A stretch of 64,000 nt of DNA from Brevundimonas intermedia (lineage in GTDB: Bacteria > Pseudomonadota > Alphaproteobacteria > Caulobacterales > Caulobacteraceae), in assembly GCF_027922165.1 (NCBI RefSeq), contig NZ_BSFD01000001.1, forward strand, positions 80,883-144,882, given 5' to 3'. The notes beneath the pieces were generated by a model. The model searched no databases. It had not been told where the DNA came from and worked only from the letters and a program-made list of their open reading frames with translations. The position numbers were made by a program, and so were the translations under genes. Position 1 is the stretch's first letter. Each line of letters opens with the position of its first letter. Shown here piece after piece: positions 56,265-64,000 of the stretch.

Positions 56265-57026
56265 ATGAAAGACCTGATTGCGGCGCCTTCGCCGAATTTC
56301 AACGCGCGTCTTGCACCGCCCGACATGCTGGTGCTCCACTACACCGGCATGGAGACGGGCGAGGCCGCCCTTGCGCGGCTGCGCGACCCCGAGGCCAAGG
56401 TGTCGGCCCATTACCTGGTCGAGGAAGACGGCCGCATCTTCCAACTCGTGCCCGAGGAACGGCGGGCCTGGCATGCGGGCGCCGGCGTCTGGCAGGAAGA
56501 GACCGACTGCAACGCCGCCTCGATCGGGATCGAGATCGTCAATCCCGGCCATGAGTTCGGCTATCGCCCCTTCCCCGAGGCCCAGATCGCGGCGGTCATC
56601 GCCCTGATCGGCGATATCCGCGACCGCTGGACCATTCCCGACAACCGCATCATCGCCCATTCCGACCTGGCGCCCGAGCGCAAGACGGATCCCGGCGAGC
56701 TCTTCCCCTGGAAACGGCTGGCCGAGGTGGGACACGGCCTGTGGTTTGAACCCGCCGCCAAACGGATCAAGGCCCTGGGCGGCCTGCTGCAAAAGGGCGA
56801 CCAGGGTATCGGGGTCGTGGTGCTGCGCGCAGGCCTGCATCGGCTGGGCTATGGGCTAACGCCCGGCGGCGACTATGACGCCGAGACCGAGACCACGGTT
56901 CGCGCCTTCCAGCGCCACTGGCGGCCTGAACGCATAGACGGCGTCGCTGACGGCGAGACGCGGGCGCGGCTGGTGGGATTGCTGCAACTGGCCAGCGTCG
57001 AAAGCGTCACGGGCATCTTAAACTGA
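56265..57026 (+). CDS. AmpD-like N-acetylmuramoyl-L-alanine amidase
   Basis: A 253-residue cytosolic zinc amidase. The amidase_2 domain (1-150) has His25 in VLHYTGM, AHYLVEEDGRIFQLVPE, SIGIEIVNPGHEFGY, and His132 and Asp142 in IIAHSDLAPERKTDPG as zinc ligands. A PG_binding_1 domain follows (about 175-245: LRAGLHRLGYGLTPGGDYDA, then TVRAFQRHW). No signal peptide, so it probably recycles anhydro-muropeptides. It may be AmpD or the related AmiD; the absence of a signal favours AmpD. Confidence 0.88.
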   Translation: MKDLIAAPSPNFNARLAPPDMLVLHYTGMETGEAALARLRDPEAKVSAHYLVEEDGRIFQLVPEERRAWHAGAGVWQEETDCNAASIGIEIVNPGHEFGYRPFPEAQIAAVIALIGDIRDRWTIPDNRIIAHSDLAPERKTDPGELFPWKRLAEVGHGLWFEPAAKRIKALGGLLQKGDQGIGVVVLRAGLHRLGYGLTPGGDYDAETETTVRAFQRHWRPERIDGVADGETRARLVGLLQLASVESVTGILN

Positions 57027-57031
57027 TATCG

Positions 57032-57047
57032 AGGGGTCAATACCCCT
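57032..57047 (+). terminator. Short hairpin after the amidase gene
   Basis: AGGGGT (57032-57037) and ACCCCT (57042-57047) enclose the loop CAAT directly after the amidase stop. There is no U-run, so activity is uncertain. It marks the border to AT-rich sequence. Confidence 0.4.
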
Positions 57048-57121
57048 TAACAGCTATAGATTTATCATCGTTCTAAAATTGCAACAGCATTGCGAGTGAC
57101 CATTTACTCTATTCCATGCCA

Positions 57122-57694
57122 TCAGTATGGTTTTCGGGCGACAATGTGAACGTGGATGTAAGATGGATGATTCTCATTCCATTGGTCCACCATATAGTAA
57201 TGAACAACGCGGTCTGGTGGAATAATTTTACACCGATCTTCGTATCCTGAGCTTAGAACTTCAAGACCAGCATCATTGAGTATTAGAGATAAACCCTTCT
57301 CAGAAAACCTGAAAAAATCATGAGGAAATCCATGTAAAGGAAATGACTGATGCGTTCTAATGTAGCAAAGTCCCCCTGGAGCTAAAAGACGTTCAATCTG
57401 CCTAGCTGCAATCCAAGGGCGATCAAGGTGCTCAAAAACTGATAGCGAAATAAACGCCTGATATTTGCTATTCCAATGGTCAGGGATGTTATGAATATCT
57501 GCAACTTCATCGACGTCTTCTCCCGAAAATATGTCCGACATGGTGTAATTTTCCCGCTCTATATGAGGAAACCACGCCATGTGATGTGTTGATTGTCCTG
57601 GAACCGATTGGTGGGTGCCAATTTCTAAAACGGGGCTCGGCTTTTCTTTTTCCACCAAGTCTAGGAAAAGCTCGCGCGGGTTTCTGGCCTCCAT
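57122..57694 (-). CDS. SAM-dependent methyltransferase-like protein in AT-rich DNA
   Basis: A 190-residue class-I methyltransferase-type protein. Motif I is VLEIGTHQ with a modified glycine loop; then FSGEDVDEVADIHNIPD (acidic loop), AFISLSVFEHLDRPW and LLAPGGLCYIRTHQSFPLHG, the latter typical of the methyltransferase-11/23 type, and FHDFFRFSE-like PHDFFRFSEKG. The gene and flanks (57027-57900) are far more A+T-rich than anything else here and use different codons, so horizontal transfer is likely. Substrate unknown. Relatives are often in polysaccharide clusters. Confidence 0.75.
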   Translation of the reverse strand: MEARNPRELFLDLVEKEKPSPVLEIGTHQSVPGQSTHHMAWFPHIERENYTMSDIFSGEDVDEVADIHNIPDHWNSKYQAFISLSVFEHLDRPWIAARQIERLLAPGGLCYIRTHQSFPLHGFPHDFFRFSEKGLSLILNDAGLEVLSSGYEDRCKIIPPDRVVHYYMVDQWNENHPSYIHVHIVARKPY

Positions 57695-57902
57695 AGGGAT
57701 GCACTCTTTTTCTGCTGTGACCGAGAAGCTACCGACCACGGTTTTATTCGAATGTCATCGTCGAATAGCACCGTGGGCAAAATTTGATGGATTGTCCGCG
57801 CCGTTTTGATCGCCTGCGGATATCTCTGTGAGAGAATGGTGAGCCGCCCATTCTTTTTGCCGACGATTGGCTTTGTTCTCTCGTCCGAAGCGCGAGTTGA
57901 TG

Positions 57903-57931
57903 TTGACCTAGTTCTCGCATTCCCGCATCTA
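57903..57931 (+). promoter_or_regulatory. Promoter of rnpB
   Basis: TTGACC (57903-57908) and CATCTA (57926-57931) are 17 bp apart, and the first base of RNase P helix P1 lies 7 bases after the -10. The -35 is close to the Caulobacter consensus; the -10 is weaker. Confidence 0.55.
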
Positions 57932-57937
57932 GCCCCC

Positions 57938-58314
57938 GCCAGACGGCTGGGCGGTCGCGGCGGACTTTGCGTCCGTCGAGGAAAGTCCGGGCTCCACGGT
58001 GAAAAGGCGGCGGATAACTTCCGCCCGGGGCGACCCGAGGGATAGCGCCACAGAAAGCAAACCTCCGGCCTTGCGAGGCCGGTAAGGGTGAAAGGGTGGG
58101 GTAAGAGCCCACCGCGTGCCTGGCAACAGGGACGGCATGGCAAGCCCCGCCTGGAGCAAGACCAAATAGGGACATCGCGCGGGGTTCGCCTCGCGGGGCT
58201 CACCGCCTCAGATGTCCGGGTAGGTCGCGAGAACCGTTCAGCAATGGACGGTCCAGAGGAATGATCGTCGCCGTTCTTTGAGCGGAACAAAACCCGGCTT
58301 ACAGGCCGTCTGGC
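57938..58314 (+). ncRNA. rnpB: RNase P RNA
   Basis: Catalytic RNA of RNase P, class A. Helix P1 is a perfect 10-bp pair, GCCAGACGGC (57938-57947) with GCCGTCTGGC (58305-58314). Conserved core segments are GAGGAAAGTCCGGGCTCC, AGGGTGAAAGGGTGGGGTAA, CAGAGGAATGATCG and AACAAAACCCGGCTTACAGG. A run of T (AAATTTTTC) follows as the terminator. The ends are set by P1 and could be off by a few bases. Confidence 0.95.
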
Positions 58315-58573
58315 AAATTTTTCGGCCTGGAGTTTCACCTCCCGCCCCTTCCCATCCTCAGCGTCGTCCCAAGCTTTTCAGAGGATCGACGGCGGATCAG
58401 AACGCCCTTGAGAAGGGCCGACAATCTGCGGCTCCACCACCCGTCAGGCGATAATCTGGTCAGGTCTAACCTGAGAGATTGTGAAGCATTCATGTAGTTT
58501 CGGCGGGTCACGCGGCCGGCCGCGTCCTTGGACATGGGGGCATATCTCAGCTCCGGTTTAGGGACTGCGGTCG

Positions 58574-61333
58574 ATGAAAAATCTTTCGTTCAAAGCCAGA
58601 CTTCTAGCGTCTTCAATGGCGCTTCTTTCCGTACTGGGGGCGACCCAGGCGATCGCTCAAGATCAGTCGTCCGTTGAGGCGGACACGGCCGAAGTCGCCA
58701 CGATCACCGTGGTCGGCACCCGCAACGACGCCATGCGCACACAGATGCGCAGCGACAACGCCGTCAGCGTCATGTCGGCCGAAGACCTGGAACATACGGC
58801 GGTACACAATGTCGCCGAGGCCTTGGCCCTGCTTCCGGGCATCAGTGTTCAGAATACCGGCAATTCCTTCTTCGGCGGCGTCGACGGCGCTTCGCGCGGC
58901 GAAGGCATGTTCGTCGGCGTCCGCGGCATGAACTCCGAATTCACCCTGGCCCTGATCAACGGCGTCAACGCCGCCCAGGGCATGCCCTATTCGCGCCAGG
59001 TGCAACTGTCGCTGCTGCCCCCGTCGGGCCTGAAGACCATCGTGGTCAACAAGAACTCGACCGCCGACATGGACGGCGACGCCATCGGCGGCACGATCGA
59101 CTTCGTCACGCCTTCGGCCTTCAGCATGGCCGACGACTATGCGTCCCTGTCGGTCTCCGGCCGGGTCGAAAGCCGCGCCCGCGACTATGACGAGGACGGT
59201 CTGGGCGGCGGCGTCAGCGGCGAGATCGCGCGCCGCTTCGGCCAGAACGACCAGTTCGGCCTCTATGTCAGCGCCTTCTACGACAAGCGCAACTTCGCCA
59301 ACTCCATGATCGCGGGTCTGATGGCGGCCCAGAACGACGGCGGTTGGGCCTATCTGCACTCGGCCACAAACTCGGCTGCGGGCGTCAATCCGGACGGCAT
59401 GGACCAGGAGGCCAACCTGGCCCTGACGAGCCTGAACGTCGGCGTCTCGACCGGCTACACCGAGCGTTTCGGCGGCAACTTCTCGTTGGACTGGCGCGCG
59501 GACGACAGCCTGGACGTCTATCTGCGCGGCTCCTACGCCTTTGCGGAAACCCAGCAGAACTCGACGTTGAACCAGTTCATCCAGAACCGCGCCCGCGTCC
59601 TCAACGCCGCGACGGGTCTGTATGATCTGAACCTGACCAACTCCTCGGTACGGGTCTGGTACACGACCAATCCCGAGGACGCGGACCTGAGCACCCTGAC
59701 CTTCGGGGCCGTGAAGCGGTACGGCGCCTGGACCCTGTCGCCGTCGCTCTTCTATTCCTACGGCGGCAACGACCGCCCGGACCATATCGAAGCCTCGATG
59801 CGCAACAACCAGTCGGACCGCTACAACAACGGCTCGACCCTGCCCTACAGCGGCCTGTTCGCCGGCTATGACACCGACGGCTATCCGATCCCGTTGCTGA
59901 CCCCGGCGCAGCAGAATCTGGTCAACAACTCGGGCACAGCCCTTCTGGCTCGCCGCGCCGGACAGCGCACGGAGCAGTTCTCAAACCAGCAGAAGGTCGG
60001 CGCTCGCTTCGACGCCCAGTACGATTTCGACGGCGGCGCCCTGTCCTACGTCAAGACGGGCGTGAAATACGTTGAGAGCCATCGCCGCGTCAGCAGCCAC
60101 GACTGGACCAACGATCACTTCGCCAACCTGCTGGGCCGCGCCGGCGTGACCTGGGATGAACTGGGTCTGGTCGAAGGCTATTTCGACTCGGCCTATCCGG
60201 GCCTCTATAATATCCGTGCGCCAAAGGTGAACCACGACCGTCTCGTCGAGCTGTTCAACCAGTATTTCGACGCCGCGGCCGCCGCGGCCGACCTGTGCTA
60301 CCTGAACTGCAACACGCTGAAGGGCGACGAGAATGTCGCCGCGGCCTATGTGACCGGCAAGTGGGATATGGGCGCGGTCGAGGTCATTCCGGGCCTTCGC
60401 TACGAACATACGCAGATCGAGAACACCTACTGGAACAACGACGTCTCTGCGAAGCGGTTTGAGTCGAACTCGACCGAGTACAATGAGTGGCTGCCGAGCC
60501 TGTTCGTCAACTATCGTCCCACCAGCGACGCTGTGTACCGGGCCTCGATCACCCGCGCCTATATGCGTCCGGCCCTGGTTCAACTGGGCGGGTCGGAGAC
60601 GACCGAGCGGGGCGACAACTCCATCACCGTCACGCGCGGCAACCCCGACCTGGAGACGCTGAAGTCCTGGAACTTCGACACCTCCGCCGAGTGGAGCAAC
60701 GCCTTCGGCGGCTACGCCATGGTTGGCGGCTACTACAAGCAGTTGTCGGACTACATGTACGACAACGGCTCGACGACCGTGAACGGCGGCGCGAACGGCG
60801 GCGGCACCCAATACAACGGCGAGACCTTTGATCGCGTGACCATCGTCTCGCCGACCAACGGCGGCGACGGCTACGTCAAGGGTATCGAGATCCAGCTGTA
60901 CCAGGCCTTCGACATGTTGCCGGGCTGGCTGTCGGGCTTCGGCGCCGGGGCCAACTACACCCGTCAATGGACCGAGGTGGACATCGGCGGCGGCGAGAAA
61001 CACCGGATGCAGAACGCGCCGGACGAACTGGCCAACGTCAAGCTGAACTACGCCTGGCGCAACCTGACGCTCGATCTGAACTGGAACTACTCGGGCGAGA
61101 CGATCACGGCCTACAACCGCGTCGCCGGCCTGGACTACTGGACCCGGCCGACCCGCCGGACCGACCTGCACGCCGGCTACGCCTTCGACAACGGGGTGAT
61201 GCTGGACCTGTCGGTGTCCAACCTGTTCGAGGACTACAGCTACTGGGCTCACGTCGGGCGTAACAGCCTGGCGCTTTCGGACGTGGTCAATTCCGGCCGC
61301 ACCACCCTGCTGACGCTGAAGTACGACTTCTGA
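58574..61333 (+). CDS. TonB-dependent receptor
   Basis: A 919-residue outer-membrane receptor. A signal peptide (about 1-28, ending TQAIA) is followed by a possible TonB box (VATITVVGTR) and the plug domain (VAEALALLPGISVQNTGNSF, GVRGMNSEFTLALINGVN, LSLLPPSGLKTIVVNKN). A 22-strand barrel ends with the aromatic KYDF. The plug resembles those of receptors for carbohydrates or siderophores in Caulobacterales, but the ligand is not clear. A strong terminator lies after the stop. The 259 bp between rnpB and the start hold no other gene. Confidence 0.92.
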   Translation: MKNLSFKARLLASSMALLSVLGATQAIAQDQSSVEADTAEVATITVVGTRNDAMRTQMRSDNAVSVMSAEDLEHTAVHNVAEALALLPGISVQNTGNSFFGGVDGASRGEGMFVGVRGMNSEFTLALINGVNAAQGMPYSRQVQLSLLPPSGLKTIVVNKNSTADMDGDAIGGTIDFVTPSAFSMADDYASLSVSGRVESRARDYDEDGLGGGVSGEIARRFGQNDQFGLYVSAFYDKRNFANSMIAGLMAAQNDGGWAYLHSATNSAAGVNPDGMDQEANLALTSLNVGVSTGYTERFGGNFSLDWRADDSLDVYLRGSYAFAETQQNSTLNQFIQNRARVLNAATGLYDLNLTNSSVRVWYTTNPEDADLSTLTFGAVKRYGAWTLSPSLFYSYGGNDRPDHIEASMRNNQSDRYNNGSTLPYSGLFAGYDTDGYPIPLLTPAQQNLVNNSGTALLARRAGQRTEQFSNQQKVGARFDAQYDFDGGALSYVKTGVKYVESHRRVSSHDWTNDHFANLLGRAGVTWDELGLVEGYFDSAYPGLYNIRAPKVNHDRLVELFNQYFDAAAAAADLCYLNCNTLKGDENVAAAYVTGKWDMGAVEVIPGLRYEHTQIENTYWNNDVSAKRFESNSTEYNEWLPSLFVNYRPTSDAVYRASITRAYMRPALVQLGGSETTERGDNSITVTRGNPDLETLKSWNFDTSAEWSNAFGGYAMVGGYYKQLSDYMYDNGSTTVNGGANGGGTQYNGETFDRVTIVSPTNGGDGYVKGIEIQLYQAFDMLPGWLSGFGAGANYTRQWTEVDIGGGEKHRMQNAPDELANVKLNYAWRNLTLDLNWNYSGETITAYNRVAGLDYWTRPTRRTDLHAGYAFDNGVMLDLSVSNLFEDYSYWAHVGRNSLALSDVVNSGRTTLLTLKYDF

Positions 61334-61344
61334 CGTCGGCTTGG

Positions 61345-61377
61345 GGGCCCGGCGCGTTTCCCCAGCGCGCCGGGCCC
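61345..61377 (+). terminator. Terminator between the convergent receptor genes
   Basis: A perfect 12-bp stem, GGGCCCGGCGCG (61345-61356) with CGCGCCGGGCCC (61366-61377), encloses a 9-nt loop and is followed by TCTTTCCTT. It terminates the first receptor gene and could also serve the other. Confidence 0.8.
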
Positions 61378-61451
61378 TCTTTCCTTGAGATTTTCATGAT
61401 CCGCCCATTCACCGCCGCGCGGCTCACCGTCATGATCGGGACCACCGGCTT

Positions 61452-64000
61452 CTAGAAGATGGTGCGCAGACTAACCGCGACGCGCCGACCGGAATCGACC
61501 ACGTCCGAAAGCGCCATGCTGTTGCGCCCCACGTGGGCCCAATAGCTGTACGCCCCCGTCAGATTGGTCACGATGATGTCCAGCCGCGTCTGTTGGTCGA
61601 AACGCCACCGGGCGCGCGCGTCCAGCCGGGTCAGGGAGCGAACCCACAGATTATCCCAGTCGCCCTCCGCTTCCAGGACATCATAGGCCGATAGATAGGC
61701 GCCGGTGTAGTTTAAGCTCAGATAGGCGGCGGCGCGTCCCTGGGCATAGGCTAGTTCCGCATTTCCCAACCATTCGGGGGCGTTCAACATGGGCTGGGAC
61801 CGGCCGAGAATTTCGCCCAGATCGACACGGGACCACTGTCGGCTGAGATTTAGATCCAGGCTGGCCTGGCCGCCCAGATCGAACAGGTCGCCCAAGGGCT
61901 GGGACCACTCCAGTTCGAGGCCGCGCGTGTCGCCGCGTCCGCCGTTGCGGGGCATGACCACAGTGACGGCGGCCTCTTGCGGAACCACCCCGACGTCCAG
62001 GCTGGAGCCGCTTTCGTAGAGGTAGTGATCGATCCGTTTGGCATAGGCGGACAGGCTAAGCGCCCCGCCGCCCGGCAGCCAGGTCTGGTGCGCAAGATCC
62101 AGGTTCCAGGCGTCGGCGCTTTTCAGATCCGGATTGCCGCGCGTCACCGTCGTCACGCCATCCACGGTCTCCGTCGTGACGCCGCCGCCCAGTTGCATGA
62201 AGGCGGGGCGGCTATACGACCGCCAGGCCGCCGCCCGCCAGACGCTCCGGTCATCGGGGCGGTACGACAGGTTCAGACTGGGCAAGAGCTTGTCATACCC
62301 ACTGCGGCTGGCGCCCCATTCGCCGGGCGTCTCTACATTGCTCGTATCGGGCATGACCCAGAACCGGTTGGCGATGCGCGTCCTTTCTTGACGCAGCCCG
62401 AACTGAGTCTCCCAGACTCCGACCGCATGGGTGGCCATGACATAGACGGCCTGAACGGTCTCATGGCCTGACTGGCTGTTGCAGTTGAGGTTGTTGACGT
62501 AGAGGACGCCGCAGGTGTTGAAGCTGGCAGCCGTGCGATTGGCCTCGAACAGGGCCTCAAGCCGGTCGTGATCGACCCGAGGGATCGACCAGTCGTAAAG
62601 ACCAGGAAACACCTCGGCATAGGTCCCTTTGGCGATCCCCAGGGCTTCCCACGTCAGACCAGCCGTCTGATAGACGTCGCCGAAGAAGGCGTTGGTCCAG
62701 TTCCGGTCTGTCAGATCACGATCGCTCCGCCCGAGCTTTGCGCCCATCCGAAGGCTGCGCCAGGGCCCGCGCTTCGGCGTGAAGGTCAGACCGAAGCCGC
62801 CGCCGTATCGCATCTGCTCGCTGAACTGTTCGGTGCGCTGACCGGCGCGACGCGCCAGCAGCACTGTGCCCGCATGGTTCAGATCATCGAACACGCTCTG
62901 AGGCCACTGTGGAACCGGCAGACCGTCGCGATAGGTCACCGTCACACCACCGAAGGGGCGCGAGGTCCGCGCGGTATTATAGCCGTCTTTCTGGTTGACC
63001 CAGGCCGAGGCCTCAAGATGATCGGGGCGCCCGCTCTCGCCAAGACTGGCGAACAGATAGGGCGTCAGCCGCCATCTGTCGGAGACCGCGTCGGCCGTCA
63101 GACTAAGCGTCGACAGGGAAACATTGTCCGGATTTGTCTCGTACCAGACCCGCGTCGACAGATCCTGCACCGATAGACGATAGACGCCCGATCCGTCATC
63201 GATCCAGGACTGAGCGCCGCTGACGACCTGGCTGAAGGTGGAGTTCTGCTCGGTGCGCGCCTGAGCGTGGGTGGCGTTCAGACGGACGTCCAGGCCAGGA
63301 GCCGCGCGCCAATCCAGCGCCAGGGCGTAGTTCTGCAAACGGCTGCGCCCACTGGAGACGCCCACATTCAAACTCGTCTGAACCAACCCCTCTTGCGGAC
63401 GGTCGGCGTCCGGCGCTCCGCCGGCCGCCGAACCTGAAACCGCATAGGCCCAGCCCCGGTCGTTCTGGGCGGCCATGACCCCGGCCAGTTCCGAGTTGAC
63501 GAAGCTGCGGTCCTCGTGAGCGGCGGCTAAATAGAGACCGAACTGCCCCTGGGCGCCAAGGCGGCGGCCGTGCTCGATCCGGACCGCCTCGCCCAGGCTC
63601 GCCTCTCCGTAGTCCCGCGACCGCGTCTCGATCCGCCCCGCGACGGCCATGGCGGTCCAGGGCGATTGGGACGGGTCCGTCGGTCCCGGCGTCTGGAAAT
63701 CCAGGGCGGCGCCGATGAAATCACCGTCAAGATCCGCGCGGCCGGTCTTGTGCACCACCACGGTCTGAAAGGCGTCCGGCGGAAGCAGGTTCAGTTGGAC
63801 TCCCCGCGAGTAGGGCAGGCCCTGGGCCACAGACACGCCGTTGATCATGCTGAGATTGTACTCGGCGTTCAGGCCTCGATAGGCGGTGTAGAGGCCTTCA
63901 CCGCGCGAGGCCGAGTCGATGCCGCCGATGAAGGACCGCCCGGTATTGATCACCGTCATGCCCGGCAGATCGCCGAGGGCTTCGGACAGGTTCTGCGCTG
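61452..64000 (-). CDS. TonB-dependent receptor (partial, N-terminus outside the window)
   Basis: At least 849 residues; the frame is open to the window edge (AQNLSEALGDLPGMTVINTG), so signal peptide and TonB box are missing here and the ATG at 63959 is internal. The plug shows SFIGGIDSASRGEGLYTAYR, MINGVSVAQGLPYSRGVQLN, and the barrel ends YWAHVGRNSMALSDVVDSG, then SLRTIF with terminal Phe. It is related to the receptor at 58574, whose end reads YWAHVGRNSLALSDVVNSG; the pair lie tail to tail. Ligand unknown. Confidence 0.92.
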   Translation of the reverse strand, partial: AQNLSEALGDLPGMTVINTGRSFIGGIDSASRGEGLYTAYRGLNAEYNLSMINGVSVAQGLPYSRGVQLNLLPPDAFQTVVVHKTGRADLDGDFIGAALDFQTPGPTDPSQSPWTAMAVAGRIETRSRDYGEASLGEAVRIEHGRRLGAQGQFGLYLAAAHEDRSFVNSELAGVMAAQNDRGWAYAVSGSAAGGAPDADRPQEGLVQTSLNVGVSSGRSRLQNYALALDWRAAPGLDVRLNATHAQARTEQNSTFSQVVSGAQSWIDDGSGVYRLSVQDLSTRVWYETNPDNVSLSTLSLTADAVSDRWRLTPYLFASLGESGRPDHLEASAWVNQKDGYNTARTSRPFGGVTVTYRDGLPVPQWPQSVFDDLNHAGTVLLARRAGQRTEQFSEQMRYGGGFGLTFTPKRGPWRSLRMGAKLGRSDRDLTDRNWTNAFFGDVYQTAGLTWEALGIAKGTYAEVFPGLYDWSIPRVDHDRLEALFEANRTAASFNTCGVLYVNNLNCNSQSGHETVQAVYVMATHAVGVWETQFGLRQERTRIANRFWVMPDTSNVETPGEWGASRSGYDKLLPSLNLSYRPDDRSVWRAAAWRSYSRPAFMQLGGGVTTETVDGVTTVTRGNPDLKSADAWNLDLAHQTWLPGGGALSLSAYAKRIDHYLYESGSSLDVGVVPQEAAVTVVMPRNGGRGDTRGLELEWSQPLGDLFDLGGQASLDLNLSRQWSRVDLGEILGRSQPMLNAPEWLGNAELAYAQGRAAAYLSLNYTGAYLSAYDVLEAEGDWDNLWVRSLTRLDARARWRFDQQTRLDIIVTNLTGAYSYWAHVGRNSMALSDVVDSGRRVAVSLRTIF

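Noticed and set aside
57661..58338. 225-codon minus-strand frame over rnpB
   Set aside because: It is antisense to RNase P RNA, whose conserved core and P1 helix are unmistakable.

Overview
The window is G+C-rich chromosomal DNA from an alphaproteobacterium of the order Caulobacterales, most likely Brevundimonas or a close relative. The evidence is gene content and order: ccrM next to mutY and smc, a zauP-zapA-6S RNA-fau-ymdB run, a DUF1476/purC/purS/purQ/purL group, several large TonB-dependent receptors, and GANTC and CtrA-like sites at the ccrM and mraZ promoters. The genus is inferred from overall resemblance; no search was run.

Positions 1-16400 hold purU and a spread-out purine cluster. 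purC and purS are coupled, but purQ (6955) and purL (13813) are separated by accessory genes: lipoproteins, a peptidoglycan hydrolase, a PEBP protein, an MFS pump, an aspartyl hydroxylase-like protein, a four-gene envelope operon and a VapBC module. Positions 16400-21200 hold a P450, a glycosyltransferase and a PhoD phosphatase. Positions 21200-24300 (minus strand) are the zauP-zapA-ssrS-fau-ymdB cell-division and one-carbon operon, with a second VapBC module between fau and ymdB. Positions 24378-29000 carry transketolase, an esterase, a VOC protein and purT. purU (which releases formate), purT (which uses formate) and fau together form a one-carbon/purine theme.

Positions 29700-38000 hold ccrM, mutY, a DciA-like DUF721 gene, two tandem DsbA-like thioredoxins and smc. 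Positions 38000-51254 (minus strand) are an MscS channel and the dcw division/cell-wall cluster in the order mraZ-rsmH-ftsL-ftsI-murE-murF-mraY-murD-ftsW-murG, mostly with ATGA/GTGA stop-start overlaps. Upstream of mraZ are a 10-bp-periodic array of TGGGN boxes, the MraZ operator type, and a CtrA-like box. Positions 51577-64000 hold tRNA-Ile2(CAT), two convergent SIMPL-domain genes, panD, sppA, an AmpD-like amidase, an AT-rich methyltransferase gene that looks acquired, rnpB, and two convergent TonB-dependent receptors, the last cut by the window edge.

The most unusual layer is a set of small palindromic elements of three families. Family A is at 26381-26532 and again inside murD, where it adds about 50 in-frame residues. 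Family B is two 173-bp copies at 29013 and 40538. Family C is at 43427-43564. One member of each family lies within 3 kb of the dcw operon. Other points of interest are a decayed second copy of the purS 3' end flanking a lipoprotein gene, a gene that seems to start at CTG, and a tandem 45-bp repeat between 6S RNA and fau. I did not find a clear multi-gene defence or biosynthetic system of a new kind.
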